A DNA stretch of 64,000 nt from contig NZ_CP116009.1 of assembly GCF_027941915.1 (NCBI RefSeq), positions 1,674,001 through 1,738,000 of the forward strand. Reading direction: 5' to 3'. The notes under the pieces are model-generated. The model ran no database searches and was not told the DNA's origin. It saw only the letters and a program-made list of their open reading frames with translations. Source of the DNA: Ramlibacter tataouinensis. GTDB taxonomy: Bacteria > Pseudomonadota > Gammaproteobacteria > Burkholderiales > Burkholderiaceae_C. Within the stretch, counting starts at the first letter, position 1, and every line of letters begins with the position of its first letter. The translations under genes and the position numbers were made by a program. Shown here piece by piece: positions 47,251 to 57,172 of the stretch.

Positions 47251-47862
47251 CTACTTGCGCATCACCTTCTCGGAAGGCGTCAGGGCTTCAATGTACGCCG
47301 GGCGCGAGAAGATCCGCTCGGCGTACTTGAGCAACGGAGCCGCATTCTTGGACAACTCGATGCCGTAGTAGTCCATGCGCCACAGCAGCGGTGCAATCGC
47401 CACGTCGAGCATGGAGAAGTTGTCGCCCAGCATGTACTTGTTCTTCAGGAACACCGGGGCCAGCTGGGTCAGCCGGTCGCGGATGTGCGAGCGGGCCTTC
47501 TCCAGCGCCTTCTCGTTGCCCTTGTTGCTGCGCGACTCGAGCGTGCTGACGTGGGTGAACAGCTCCTTCTCGAAGTTGAGCAGGAACAGCCGCACGCGCG
47601 CGCGGTCGACCGGGTCGCCCGGCATCAGTTGCGGGTGCGGGAAGCGCTCGTCGATGTACTCGTTGATGATGTTCGACTCGTACAGGATGAGGTCGCGCTC
47701 GACCAGGATGGGCACCTGGCCGTACGGGTTCATCACGTTGATGTCTTCCGGCTTGTTGTACAGGTCGACGTCGCGGATCTCGAAGTCCATGCCCTTTTCG
47801 AACAGCACGAACCGGCAGCGGTGGGAGAAGGGGCAGGTGGTCCCCGAGTACAGCACCATCAT
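47251..47862 (-). CDS. sspA: Stringent starvation protein A (GST-fold)
   Basis: This 203-residue glutathione-transferase-fold protein binds RNA polymerase under starvation in E. coli. The thioredoxin-like N-terminus reads YSGTTCPFSHRCRFVLFEKGMDFE, followed by NPYGQVPILVERDLILYESNIINEYIDERFP, a block typical of SspA. The C-terminal helical domain includes YMLGDNFSMLDVAIAPLLWRM. ATG at 47862 (MMVLYSG) is used. It is followed by sspB and lies just downstream of the petABC terminator, suggesting its own promoter near that hairpin or read-through. Confidence 0.94.
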   Translation of the reverse strand: MMVLYSGTTCPFSHRCRFVLFEKGMDFEIRDVDLYNKPEDINVMNPYGQVPILVERDLILYESNIINEYIDERFPHPQLMPGDPVDRARVRLFLLNFEKELFTHVSTLESRSNKGNEKALEKARSHIRDRLTQLAPVFLKNKYMLGDNFSMLDVAIAPLLWRMDYYGIELSKNAAPLLKYAERIFSRPAYIEALTPSEKVMRK

Positions 47863-47879
47863 GGTCAATGGCTCCTAGC

Positions 47880-47915
47880 AAAAAAATCGAAACACGGTCG
47901 GCAAGCCGACCGTGT
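47880..47915 (-). terminator. Intrinsic terminator between petC and sspA
   Basis: On the minus strand ACACGGTCGGC-TT-GCCGACCGTGT forms an eleven-base perfect stem, followed by TTCGATTTTTTTGC with a seven-base uridine run. It lies 79 bases after the cytochrome c1 stop codon, in the correct direction to end the petABC transcript. Confidence 0.88.
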
Positions 47916-47993
47916 CCTTGATGGCACGGGCCCGCAGGCCGGGCCGCGTTCTTTCCTGAGCAGGCGCGCCCGGCACGGGCGCCGCTTCCTGCC

Positions 47994-48749
47994 CTATTTA
48001 ACGTCTTTCCAGAATGCCGCGTTGAGGCGCCAGGCAATCACGGTGAAGGCCAGCAGGAACAGCAGCACCCAGACACCCACGCGCACCCGCGACTTCTGGG
48101 CCGGCTCGGCCATCCACTGCAGGTAGCCCACCAGGCTGGCCACCGCCGCGTCGTACTCGGTCGCGGACATGGTGCCGGGCGTGATCTGCTTCCAGCCCTT
48201 GAACACCTGCACCTCATGGCCATGCGCGCCGGTCTTCTCGAACACCGGCTCGCGTTCGCCCTGCAGCTCCCACAGGGCATGCGGCATGCCCACATTGGGG
48301 AACACCAGGTTGTTCCAGCCGGTGGCCTTGGTCGAGTCGCGGTAGAAGGTGCGCAGGAAGGTGTACAGGTAGTCGGCTCCCGTGCCGCCGTGGCCCGAGC
48401 GCGAGCGCGCGACCAGGGTCAGGTCGGGCGGGTTGGCGCCAAACCACTCCTTGGCCTGCTTCGGATCGATCGCGGCCTTCATGGTGTCGCCCACCTTGTC
48501 GGTGGTGAACAGCAGGTTGTCCTTGATCTGCTGCTCGCTCAGCCCGATGTCGGCCAGCCGGTTGTAGCGCATGTACGCCGCCGAATGGCAACCCAGGCAG
48601 TAGTTGACGAACAGCTTGGCGCCGGTCTGCAGCGCGGGCAATTCGTTGGTCTTGTCCGGCGCCTTGTCCCACGCGACGCCGTTGGTGGCAGCGTGGGCGG
48701 GCAGCAGCGCGGCCAGCGACAGTGCGAGGGAGAGGAGAAGCTTTTTCAT
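47994..48749 (-). CDS. petC: Ubiquinol-cytochrome c reductase, cytochrome c1
   Basis: A 251-residue haem protein of complex III. A cleaved signal peptide ends near residue 20 (LLPAHA), CLGCH at 51-55 attaches haem c, and a distal methionine ligand is available in the later GMPHALWEL region. A C-terminal membrane helix (VGVWVLLFLLAFTVIAW, about 224-241) anchors it on the periplasmic side. It passes electrons from the Rieske centre to soluble cytochrome c. It is the last gene of petABC, 17 bases after petB, followed by a strong terminator. Confidence 0.95.
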   Translation of the reverse strand: MKKLLLSLALSLAALLPAHAATNGVAWDKAPDKTNELPALQTGAKLFVNYCLGCHSAAYMRYNRLADIGLSEQQIKDNLLFTTDKVGDTMKAAIDPKQAKEWFGANPPDLTLVARSRSGHGGTGADYLYTFLRTFYRDSTKATGWNNLVFPNVGMPHALWELQGEREPVFEKTGAHGHEVQVFKGWKQITPGTMSATEYDAAVASLVGYLQWMAEPAQKSRVRVGVWVLLFLLAFTVIAWRLNAAFWKDVK

Positions 48750-48766
48750 TCTAATCGTCCCCGGTG

Positions 48767-50179
48767 TCAGTGCGCGGCGAAGGTGATGCGGTCGGGCACC
48801 GGCTTGAACTCGCCCAGCCGGCTCCACCACGGCATCAGCAGGAAGAAGCCGAAGTACAGCAGCGTGCCGACCTGCGCCACCCGCGTGAAGACCGGCGTCA
48901 CCGGCTGCACGCCCAGGTAGCCGAGCACCAGGAAGATCACCACGAAGGCGGCGTACACCGCCTTGTGCCAGTCCGGACGGTAGCGGATCGACTTGACCGG
49001 GCTCTTGTCCAGCCAGGGCAGGAAGAACAGGATCATCACCGAGCCGCCCATCACCACCACGCCCCAGAACTTGGCGTCGATCGCCAGCATCAGGGCGATG
49101 GCGACGGCCGCGGCGACGCCGGTGGCGATCTTGCCGGCCATGCCCATGCGCGACTTCAGGAACGCGAAGGCAGTGGCAGCCACCACGCAGAGCACCAGCG
49201 CGTACATCATCTCGCTGGTGATGGCGCGCAGCATCGAGTAGAAGGGCGTGAAGTACCACACCGGCGCGATGTGCGCGGGCGTCTGCAGCGGGTCGGCCGG
49301 GATGAAGTTGTTGTACTCCAGGAAGTAGCCGCCGAACTCGGGCGCGAAGAAGATGACGGCCGAGAACAGCATCAGGAACACCGACACGCCCACGATGTCG
49401 TGCACCGTGTAGTAGGGGTGGAACGGGATGCCGTCCAGCGGCTTGCCGTTCTCGTCCTTCGGGGCATTGGGGCCCTTGATCTCGATGCCGTCCGGGTTGT
49501 TGGAGCCGACGTCGTGCAGCGCCAGCAGGTGCGCCACCACCAGCCCCAGCAGCACCAGCGGCACGGCGATCACGTGGAAGCTGAAGAAGCGGTTGAGGGT
49601 GGCGTCGCTCACCACGTAGTCGCCGCGGATCAGCAGCGCCAGGTCAGGGCCGATGAAGGGGATGGCGGAGAACAGGTTGACGATCACCTGGGCGCCCCAG
49701 TAGGACATCTGACCCCACGGCAGCAGGTACCCCATGAAGGCCTCGGCCATCAGCACCAGGAAGATGGCGCAGCCGAACAGCCAGACCAGCTCGCGCGGCT
49801 TGCGGTAGCTGCCGTACATCAGCCCGCGGAACATGTGCAGGTAGACGACGACGAAGAACGCCGATGCGCCGGTGGAGTGCATGTAGCGGATCAGCCAGCC
49901 CCACGGCACGTCGCGCATGATGTACTCGACCGAGGCGAACGCCAGGTTGGCGTCGGGCTTGTAGTGCATCACCAGGAAGATGCCGGTGACGATCTGGATC
50001 ACCAGCACCAGCAGCGACAGCGAGCCGAAGAAGTACCACGCGTTGAAGTTCTTCGGCGCGTAGTAGCCCGACATGTGCTTCTCGTACTCCGAGAAGGCGG
50101 TCGGAAAGCGGTTCTCGAACCAGTTCGTGAGCTTGGCGCCCATGCTGGCGTTCGGGGAGATGTCCTTGAATTCAGCCAT
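48767..50179 (-). CDS. petB: Ubiquinol-cytochrome c reductase, cytochrome b
   Basis: A 470-residue integral protein of the bc1 complex with eight or more helices. The b-haem histidines lie in ASAFFVVVYLHMFRGL and FSFHVIAVPLVLLGLVVAHLLALH; the quinol site loop is WGQMSYWGAQV, and PDNY-equivalent PADPLQTPAHIAPVWYF closes it. It has a longer C-terminus than mitochondrial cytochrome b, as usual in betaproteobacteria. It lies between petA (13 bases upstream) and petC. Confidence 0.97.
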   Translation of the reverse strand: MAEFKDISPNASMGAKLTNWFENRFPTAFSEYEKHMSGYYAPKNFNAWYFFGSLSLLVLVIQIVTGIFLVMHYKPDANLAFASVEYIMRDVPWGWLIRYMHSTGASAFFVVVYLHMFRGLMYGSYRKPRELVWLFGCAIFLVLMAEAFMGYLLPWGQMSYWGAQVIVNLFSAIPFIGPDLALLIRGDYVVSDATLNRFFSFHVIAVPLVLLGLVVAHLLALHDVGSNNPDGIEIKGPNAPKDENGKPLDGIPFHPYYTVHDIVGVSVFLMLFSAVIFFAPEFGGYFLEYNNFIPADPLQTPAHIAPVWYFTPFYSMLRAITSEMMYALVLCVVAATAFAFLKSRMGMAGKIATGVAAAVAIALMLAIDAKFWGVVVMGGSVMILFFLPWLDKSPVKSIRYRPDWHKAVYAAFVVIFLVLGYLGVQPVTPVFTRVAQVGTLLYFGFFLLMPWWSRLGEFKPVPDRITFAAH

Positions 50180-50192
50180 GGTGCTTTCCCGC

Positions 50193-50789
50193 TCAGGCCT
50201 TCTTGTCTTCGCCGATCAGCAGGCGGCTGTCGGACAGGTACATGTAGGGCGGCACCTCCAGGTTGTCGGGCGCGGGCTTGTTCTTGAAGACGCGGCCGGC
50301 CAGGTCGAAGGTCGAGCCGTGGCAGGGGCACAGGAAGCCGCCCTGCCAGTCATCGGGCAGCGAGGGCTGCGGGCCGGCCTGCAGCCTGTCGGTGGGCGAG
50401 CAGCCCAGGTGCGAGCAGATGCCGACGGCGACGAACACGTCGGGCTTGATCGAGCGGTACTGGTTCTTCGCGTACTCGGGCGTCGGATAGGCGGTGCGCT
50501 CCGAGTTCGGATCGGCCACTTCCGGCTGGGTCTTTTCCAGCGTCGCCAGCATCTCGGGCGTGCGCTTGAGGATCCACACCGGCTTGCCACGCCACTCCAC
50601 CGTCACCTTCTCGCCCGGCTTCAGGGCGGCAATGTCCACTTCCACCGGGGCCCCAGCCGCCTTGGCGCGCTCCGACGGCTGGAAGCTGGCCACGAAAGGA
50701 ACGGCGGTGAACGCAGCGCCTGCGGCGCCGGCGCAACCGGACGCGATCAGCCACGTCCGCTTGCTGGTGTCCAGTGGGGTGTCACTCAT
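50193..50789 (-). CDS. petA: Ubiquinol-cytochrome c reductase, Rieske iron-sulfur subunit
   Basis: This 198-residue protein holds the [2Fe-2S] Rieske centre of complex III. Cluster ligands are Cys125/His127 in CSHLGC and Cys154/His157 in CPCHGS, with Cys130-Cys156 as the structural disulfide. One N-terminal membrane helix (about residues 12-33) with a twin-arginine-like SKRTW start anchors it; the Tat operon lies 4 kb away in this window. First gene of petABC; ATG at 50789. Confidence 0.96.
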   Translation of the reverse strand: MSDTPLDTSKRTWLIASGCAGAAGAAFTAVPFVASFQPSERAKAAGAPVEVDIAALKPGEKVTVEWRGKPVWILKRTPEMLATLEKTQPEVADPNSERTAYPTPEYAKNQYRSIKPDVFVAVGICSHLGCSPTDRLQAGPQPSLPDDWQGGFLCPCHGSTFDLAGRVFKNKPAPDNLEVPPYMYLSDSRLLIGEDKKA

Positions 50790-50829
50790 GGGGTCCTCGA
50801 AGGGAGATCGCTTGAAAGGTCAACCCGCG

Positions 50830-50835
50830 ATTGTA
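50830..50835 (-). promoter_or_regulatory. Candidate -10 box for petABC
   Basis: TACAAT on the minus strand lies 41 bases upstream of the petA start in the 143-base divergent gap with mscL. The matching -35 region (about 17 bases upstream, GGGGTC-like) is poor. I judge it only a possible promoter. Confidence 0.3.
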
Positions 50836-50932
50836 GCGGAGCGTATCGACGCGACCCCGCAGCGGCGGCGGCCTGCGCTCAGCGGCGGATCCGGTGATAC
50901 TCGCGCCGGGTCAACCTCTGGAGGAGGGGCAA

Positions 50933-51364
50933 ATGGGAATGCTCAAGGAGTTCCGCGAATTCGCCGTCAAGGGCAGCGTGATCGACCTGGCGGTCGGCGT
51001 GATCATCGGGGCGGCGTTCAACAAGATCGTCGACTCGCTGGTCAAGGACATCATCATGCCGGTGGTCAGCCTGGTCGGGGGCGACCTCGACTTCTCCAAC
51101 AAGTTCCTGGTGCTGGGGCGCATCCCCGAAGGGGTACCGCACACGCTGGCGGACCTGACCAAGGCCGGCGTGCCGGTGTTCGCCTGGGGCAGCTTCGTCA
51201 CCGTGGTGGTGAACTTCGCCATCCTGGCGTTCATCATCTTCCTCATGGTCAAGCAGATCAACCGCCTCAAGCGCGCCGAGGCGGAGCCGGCCGCGGCCGC
51301 GCCCAGCGCGCCGGCGGAGGACATCGTCCTGCTGCGCGAGATCCGCGACAGCCTGCGCCGGTAA
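50933..51364 (+). CDS. mscL: Large-conductance mechanosensitive channel MscL
   Basis: A 143-residue membrane channel releasing solutes on hypo-osmotic shock. The N-terminal amphipathic [21 protein letters not shown] and pore helix [23 protein letters not shown] are textbook MscL, as is the second helix region [20 protein letters not shown]. The C-terminal bundle includes [16 protein letters not shown] at 50933 follows GAGGAGGGGCAA. Its stop ends directly against the stop of the convergent pdxA gene, with no bases between. Confidence 0.96.
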   Translation: MGMLKEFREFAVKGSVIDLAVGVIIGAAFNKIVDSLVKDIIMPVVSLVGGDLDFSNKFLVLGRIPEGVPHTLADLTKAGVPVFAWGSFVTVVVNFAILAFIIFLMVKQINRLKRAEAEPAAAAPSAPAEDIVLLREIRDSLRR

Positions 51365-52420
51365 TCAGCCCGCCGCCAGGCGCCGCGCCATCCGCACCGC
51401 CGCCCGCAGGCTGGCCGGGTCGGCCCGGCCGCTGCCGGCGATGTCGAAGGCCGTGCCATGGTCGGGGCTGGTGCGCACCAGCGGCAGGCCCAGCGTGACG
51501 TTCACGCCCTTGTCCACGCCCAGGTACTTGACCGGGATCAGCCCCTGGTCGTGGTACATGGCCAGCACCACGTCGAATTCGCCGGGCCGCTGCGGCGTGG
51601 CCCGGGCCCGCATGAAGACGGTGTCGGGCGGCCAGGGGCCGGAGGCGTCCATGCCCTCGGCCTTCGCCGCCGCGACGGCCGGCGCGATCGCCTCCAGCTC
51701 CTCGCGGCCGAACAGGCCGCCCTCGCCGGCGTGCGGATTGAGCCCGGCCACGGCGATGCGCGGTGCGCGCCCGAGCAGCCGCGAGAGCGAGGCGTGCGTG
51801 ATGCGCAGCGACGCCAGCACGTTCTCGTGCGTGACCGCACCGATGGCGTCGCGAAGGGACACGTGGATGCTCACCAGCACCGTGCGCAACTCCTCGCTGG
51901 CCAGCATCATGCGCACCGGCAAGTCCCCGACCGCGCAGCCGGCATGCGCCGCCGCCCGCGCCTGCAGCAGCTCGGTGTGCCCCGGGAAAGGCACGCCGGC
52001 GGCGGCCAGCGCCTCCTTGTGCAGCGGCGCCGTGACCAGGCCGGCGATCTCGCCGCGCAGGGCGGCGTCGGCGGCCCAGGTGACGGCCTCGGCGGCGATG
52101 CGTCCGCCGGCCGCGTCGACCCGGCCCCAGGGCACCAGCGCCTCGGCGCGGCTGGTCGGCAGCAGCGGGATGCAGTGCGGCGGCATGTCGAAGGCCTGCG
52201 CCGGCGAGTCGATCACCGCCACCGGCAAGGGCAGCTCGCCGGCTCGCGCGCTGGCGGCACTGGCACGGCGCAGGTGCAGCAGTTCGCCGGCGACGAAACA
52301 GCCGGCCATCTCGTCCGGCGCGTCGCGGAACAGGCGGGCAATGATCTCGCCGCCGATGCCGGACGGGTCGCCCTGGGTGATCGCCAGCGGAAGGCCTCTT
52401 GTACCAGGCGCCATGCTCAT
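51365..52420 (-). CDS. pdxA: 4-hydroxythreonine-4-phosphate dehydrogenase PdxA
   Basis: A 351-residue NAD-dependent enzyme of pyridoxal phosphate synthesis. The N-terminal ITQGDPSGIGGEI motif, the metal-binding His in PGHTELLQ, a second site in SIHVSLRDAI, and MYHDQGLIPVKYLG are all present, with NVTLGLPLVRTSPDHGTAFDIAG at the C-terminus. ATG at 52420 makes an ATGA overlap with the upstream Nif3-family gene, so it is preferred over the ATG two codons further in. Confidence 0.94.
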   Translation of the reverse strand: MSMAPGTRGLPLAITQGDPSGIGGEIIARLFRDAPDEMAGCFVAGELLHLRRASAASARAGELPLPVAVIDSPAQAFDMPPHCIPLLPTSRAEALVPWGRVDAAGGRIAAEAVTWAADAALRGEIAGLVTAPLHKEALAAAGVPFPGHTELLQARAAAHAGCAVGDLPVRMMLASEELRTVLVSIHVSLRDAIGAVTHENVLASLRITHASLSRLLGRAPRIAVAGLNPHAGEGGLFGREELEAIAPAVAAAKAEGMDASGPWPPDTVFMRARATPQRPGEFDVVLAMYHDQGLIPVKYLGVDKGVNVTLGLPLVRTSPDHGTAFDIAGSGRADPASLRAAVRMARRLAAG

Positions 52421-53175
52421 GCCGGGTTGTCGATGTCGATGAAGTGGTGCTCCAGCCCGAGCTGCGCCGCCACGTGCGACGCCACCGCCGGCGCGCCATA
52501 GCGCTCGCTGGCGTGGTGCCCGCAGGCCAGGAAGCTCACGCCGCACTCGCGCGCGTAGTGCGCCTGCGGCTCGGAAATCTCGCCGGTGATGAAGGCCTGG
52601 GCGCCGGCGGCGATCGCCGCCTCGAACCAGCCCTGGGCGCCGCCGGTGCACCAGGCGATGCGCGCGAGGGGGCCGCCCTCGCCTTCGACCAGCGTCACCG
52701 CCCGGCCCAGTGCCTGCTGCACGTGGTCGGCCAGGGCGCGCGGCCCGGCGAACGGGGCTCCCGAGGACCGCCCGCCCAGAAATCCCAGTTCCTGATCGCC
52801 GAAGCGCGCATCCGCCTGCAGGCCCAGCACGCGGCCGAGCTGGGCGTTGTTGCCCAGCTCGGGGTGCGCATCGAGCGGCAGGTGGTAGGCGAACAGGTTG
52901 AGGTCGTGCTGAAGCAGCAGGGCCAGCCGCTGCTTCATCCAGCCGGTGACACGGCCGTCCTGGCCGCGCCAGAACAGGCCGTGGTGGACGAACAGCGCGT
53001 CGGCGCGGGCGGCAATGGCGGCTTCGATCAGCGCCCGGCTGGCGGTGACGCCGGAGACGATGCGCCGGACCTGCGCGCGTCCTTCCACCTGCAGCCCGTT
53101 CGGGCCGTAGTCCCTGAATCGCGCCGGCTCGAGCAGTGCGTCGAAGGCGTCCGCCAGTTGTTGTCGCGTGGTCAT
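52417..53175 (-). CDS. Nif3-like dinuclear metal-binding protein
   Basis: A 252-residue member of the NIF3/YbgI family. Metal ligands occur in ADALFVHHGLFWRGQ (His-His), YHLPLDAHPELGNN (His, Asp) and near the C-terminus ACGHHASERYG (His-His-x3-Glu). Family members form toroidal hexamers; GTP cyclohydrolase I activity has been claimed for some, but the role here is not known. ATG at 53175 (MTTRQQLADAFD) is used. It overlaps pdxA by 4 bases and is divergent from the HtrA-type protease, with 131 bases between. Confidence 0.9.
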   Translation of the reverse strand: MTTRQQLADAFDALLEPARFRDYGPNGLQVEGRAQVRRIVSGVTASRALIEAAIAARADALFVHHGLFWRGQDGRVTGWMKQRLALLLQHDLNLFAYHLPLDAHPELGNNAQLGRVLGLQADARFGDQELGFLGGRSSGAPFAGPRALADHVQQALGRAVTLVEGEGGPLARIAWCTGGAQGWFEAAIAAGAQAFITGEISEPQAHYARECGVSFLACGHHASERYGAPAVASHVAAQLGLEHHFIDIDNPA

Positions 53176-53306
53176 GGCTGCAGGCAAAGAACCGATTGTG
53201 GAACAGCCGCAGACGGTGCTGCTCATGCGCAGCCCGCCAGCCTCGCACGCGCGCGCCACGAAGCCGCCGTCATACACTGGCAGCTTCGCTGCTGCCCCCC
53301 GTCTCC

Positions 53307-54449
<1,143 letters not shown>

Positions 54450-54477
54450 CCCGCCCCGCAGCCGCCGGCGGCGGCCC

Positions 54478-55269
54478 TCATGAGGCCTTCTCGGCCTCCG
54501 ATTCGTCCTCGGGCGCGCGGCTGACCTTGACGAACCAGCGCGCCCCGATGATGCCCACCTCGTACAGGATGACCATCGGGATGGCCAGCGCCAGCTGCGA
54601 GATCACGTCCGGCGGCGTCACGATGGCAGCGATGACGAACGCGACCACGATGAAGTAGCCGCGGAATTCCTTCAGCTTCTCGATCGACACCATGTCGAAG
54701 CGGGCCAGCAGCATCACCACGATCGGCACCTGGAAGGCCAGCCCGAAGGCCAGGTACAGCGACAGGATGGCCTCGACATAGGACGCGATGTCCGGCGTGG
54801 CGTTGACGCTGGAGGGCGTGAAGCCCTGGATGAAGCTGAACATCCGGTCGAGCACGAAGAACTGCACGAACGCGATGCCGGCATAGGCCAGCAGGCTGCC
54901 GAAGATGATCAGCGGCAGCGCGAAACGCCGTTCGTGGCTGTACAGGCCCGGCGCCACGAAGGCCCAGGCCTGGTACATCAGCCACGGCAGCACCGCCAGC
55001 ACGGCGACCATCATCAGCACCTTGAGCGGCACGAAGAAGGGCGAGAACACGCCCACCGCGATCAACTTGGCCTCCGGCGGCATGTGGGCACGGATCGGCT
55101 GGGCGATGAAGTCGATCAAGCCGTTCGGGCCGGGCCAGATCGCCAGGGCGACCACCGCCACGACAATGCCGTAGACGCAGTACAGGAGCCGGTCGCGCAG
55201 CTCCACGAGGTGGGCGACGAACGGCTGCTCGGAACCGGCGAGCTCGTCTTCCTTGTCAGGCTGGGACAT
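54478..55269 (-). CDS. tatC: Sec-independent protein translocase TatC
   Basis: A 263-residue six-helix receptor of the twin-arginine export system. Family hallmarks are HLVELRDRLLYCVYGIV at the N-terminus, FFVPLKVLMMVAVLAVLPWLMYQAWAFVAPGLYSHERR, a FGLAFQVPIVVMLLARF segment and DVISQLALAIPMVILYE. It binds the twin-arginine signal of folded substrates. Its ATG shares one base with the tatB stop (TGATG), so tatB and tatC are translationally coupled. Confidence 0.95.
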   Translation of the reverse strand: MSQPDKEDELAGSEQPFVAHLVELRDRLLYCVYGIVVAVVALAIWPGPNGLIDFIAQPIRAHMPPEAKLIAVGVFSPFFVPLKVLMMVAVLAVLPWLMYQAWAFVAPGLYSHERRFALPLIIFGSLLAYAGIAFVQFFVLDRMFSFIQGFTPSSVNATPDIASYVEAILSLYLAFGLAFQVPIVVMLLARFDMVSIEKLKEFRGYFIVVAFVIAAIVTPPDVISQLALAIPMVILYEVGIIGARWFVKVSRAPEDESEAEKAS

Positions 55270-55724
55270 CAGTCGAACTTCTTGGGGCGGTAGCGCGCGA
55301 CGCGGGCCGCGCCCGAGAGCGCCCGGGTCCGGATGCCGTTGCGGGCCTTGTACCAGTGCGGGGTGGCACCCTGCTTGAGGCGCCACTTCTTGCGGGGATG
55401 GCGGTACTCCGGAAACGAGGGCGGCTCCTCGAGCGCCGAGGGTTCGCCGACCGCCTGCGACCACTCCTTCTCGAAATCAGCGGCGCCGGAGCGCACCGAG
55501 TTCTCGACGTCGCGGGCGGCGGTCTCCACGCTGTCCTTCATCTTGCGCAGCTCGTCCAGCTCCATGGAGCGGTTGACCTCCGCCTTGACGTCGTTGACGT
55601 AGCGCTGGGCCTTGCCCAGCAGCGTGCCGACCGTGCGGGCCACGCGCGGCAGCTTCTCGGGGCCGATGACGATCAGCGCGACCACGCCGATCAGCGCCAT
55701 CTTGGACAGGCCGAGGTCGATCAC
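55269..55724 (-). CDS. tatB: Sec-independent protein translocase TatB
   Basis: A 151-residue Tat component. The single N-terminal helix and hinge read [29 protein letters not shown], after which an amphipathic helix and a polar tail follow, ending in a basic stretch ([19 protein letters not shown]). The start is GTG at 55724, preceded by GGAGG and giving [11 protein letters not shown], the normal TatB start. It lies 28 bases after tatA and overlaps tatC by one base. Confidence 0.92.
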   Translation of the reverse strand: MIDLGLSKMALIGVVALIVIGPEKLPRVARTVGTLLGKAQRYVNDVKAEVNRSMELDELRKMKDSVETAARDVENSVRSGAADFEKEWSQAVGEPSALEEPPSFPEYRHPRKKWRLKQGATPHWYKARNGIRTRALSGAARVARYRPKKFD

Positions 55725-55752
55725 CCCGCTGCGCCTCCGCGGTGTGCCAGGC

Positions 55753-55998
55753 TCACGACTTGTTGCGCGCCTCGACGTCGATGGTGGTCTTGTCGGCGCC
55801 GCCGGACGGCTTGTTGGCGACCTGGTTGGCCGGAGGCACCGGCTCGTCCGGGGCGGCCGAGCCGTCGCGCATGCCGTCCTTGAAGCCCTTGACGGCACCG
55901 CCGAGGTCGGACCCCATGTTCTTCAGCTTCTTGGTGCCGAACACCAGCACCACGATCAGCAGCACGATCAGCCAGTGCCAGATGGAAATGGAACCCAT
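55753..55998 (-). CDS. tatA: Sec-independent protein translocase TatA
   Basis: An 81-residue pore-forming Tat subunit: [29 protein letters not shown] has the N-terminal helix and the FGTKKLK hinge, followed by the amphipathic helix [14 protein letters not shown] and an acidic/polar tail. Many TatA copies gather around TatBC to let folded proteins through. It follows hinT on the same strand with an 81-base gap, which may hold a promoter. ATG at 55998 after CAGGAGTGATCC. Confidence 0.94.
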   Translation of the reverse strand: MGSISIWHWLIVLLIVVLVFGTKKLKNMGSDLGGAVKGFKDGMRDGSAAPDEPVPPANQVANKPSGGADKTTIDVEARNKS

Positions 55999-56079
55999 GG
56001 ATCACTCCTGTATGTAATTGACCTGATTTTAGTCGGGGGCCCTCGAAGCGGCCCGCGGCGTGGAAGGCGAAAACCCCAA

Positions 56080-56442
56080 TCAGCCCTTGAGCCAGGGCCG
56101 CGGGCCGCCGATCACGTGGATGTGCAGGTGGTGCACCTCCTGGCCGCCTTCGTCGCCGGTGTTGATCACCACCCGGTGGCCGCCCTGCGGGTAGGGCCTA
56201 CAGCCCTCCTGCAGGGCCAGCCGGGGTGCCAGCGCGAGCATGCGGCCGAGCAACGCCGCGTGCTCGTCGCCCACGTGCGCCAGCGAGGCCAGGTGCTGCT
56301 TGGGGACCATCAGGAAGTGCACCGGCGCCCACGGATGGATGTCGTGGAAGGCCAGGATGTCCTCGTCCTCGTAGACCTTGCGCGACGGGATCCGACCCGC
56401 CACGATGTTGCAGAAGATGCAGCTGGTATCGGAAGCGCTCAT
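56080..56442 (-). CDS. HIT-family purine nucleoside phosphoramidase (HinT-like)
   Basis: A 120-residue histidine-triad protein. The HxHxHxx motif is His105-x-His107-x-His109 (HHLHIHVIGG), and the N-terminus has SDTSCIFCNIVAGRIPSRKVYEDED with CxxC at Cys8 and Cys11. Such enzymes hydrolyse AMP-linked phosphoramidates. It lies 4 bases after the DUF4870-type membrane gene on the same strand and precedes tatA, as in related betaproteobacterial his-tat runs. Confidence 0.92.
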   Translation of the reverse strand: MSASDTSCIFCNIVAGRIPSRKVYEDEDILAFHDIHPWAPVHFLMVPKQHLASLAHVGDEHAALLGRMLALAPRLALQEGCRPYPQGGHRVVINTGDEGGQEVHHLHIHVIGGPRPWLKG

Positions 56443-56446
56443 GGTC

Positions 56447-56803
56447 TCATTGGGGAGGACGGCCGTCGGTGAAGCGCAGCCAGCCGCGGATGCAGCGATA
56501 CAGGTACCACAGCCCCACCAGGCAGTGGGCGATGAAGCCGGGCAGGAACAGCAGCAGGTACAGCGGCGCCGTCAACACCAGCCACAGCACGCTCCACCAG
56601 AAGGTGGCGATCATGTAGTTGTGGTGGGCGGCATAGACCGCATCGAGCTCGTCGGCCCGGCGGATGTAGTTGACCACCATCGCGATCACCGCGAGCGTCC
56701 AGTAGGTGAAAGGCGCGAAGGTGTGCAGGCCATACAGCACGTGCATCACCGTTCGGTCGCCCGGCTCCTTGCGCTCGAAGGCGCCGAAGTCGGTCTCGCT
56801 CAT
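56447..56803 (-). CDS. Small membrane protein (DUF4870-type) within the his run
   Basis: A 118-residue protein with about three membrane helices (roughly residues 30-48, 65-84 and 85-104) and the segment [31 protein letters not shown]. It resembles the DUF4870/TIC20-like family of small membrane proteins of unknown role. ATG at 56803 overlaps the hisE stop by 4 bases (ATGA), and hinT starts 4 bases after its stop, so it is locked into the operon. No histidine-biosynthesis step is missing that it might fill. Confidence 0.78.
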   Translation of the reverse strand: MSETDFGAFERKEPGDRTVMHVLYGLHTFAPFTYWTLAVIAMVVNYIRRADELDAVYAAHHNYMIATFWWSVLWLVLTAPLYLLLFLPGFIAHCLVGLWYLYRCIRGWLRFTDGRPPQ

Positions 56804-57168
56804 CGTTGCGCTCCTTCGCGCTCGCGCGCCTTGCGCAGCGCTTTCTCCTCGATGCCGCTGGTTCCCTCGCGCCGCTCCAGCTCGGCGATCACGTCGGCCG
56901 GGGACAGGCCGTAGTGCGCCAGCGCGATCATGCTGTGGAACCACAGGTCGGCCACCTCGCCCACCAGCCGCGCCGGCTCGCCGCCGCGGTCGCAGTCCTT
57001 GGCGGCCATCACCACCTCGGTCGCCTCCTCGCCGATCTTCTTGAGGAAGGCATCGGGCCCCTTGTGCAGCAGCCGGGCGACGTAGCTGCTCTCGGGATCG
57101 CCCCCGCTCGCGGGCTTGCGGCTTTCGATCACGGCCGCCAGTCGGGCCAAGGAGTCGTTGGCGCTCAT
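56800..57168 (-). CDS. hisE: Phosphoribosyl-ATP pyrophosphatase HisE
   Basis: A 122-residue all-alpha NTP-pyrophosphatase, the second step of histidine synthesis. The conserved segments are [16 protein letters not shown] at the N-terminus, [20 protein letters not shown] with the metal-binding Glu residues, and [33 protein letters not shown]. It starts 4 bases after hisI and overlaps the next membrane gene. HisI and HisE are separate here, not fused as in E. coli. Confidence 0.95.
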   Translation of the reverse strand: MSANDSLARLAAVIESRKPASGGDPESSYVARLLHKGPDAFLKKIGEEATEVVMAAKDCDRGGEPARLVGEVADLWFHSMIALAHYGLSPADVIAELERREGTSGIEEKALRKAREREGAQR

Positions 57169-57172
57169 GGTC

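Noticed and set aside
48764..50287. A plus-strand frame opposite cytochrome b, rich in His, Arg and Gln
   Set aside because: Antisense to petB; the low-complexity composition is typical of a shadow frame.
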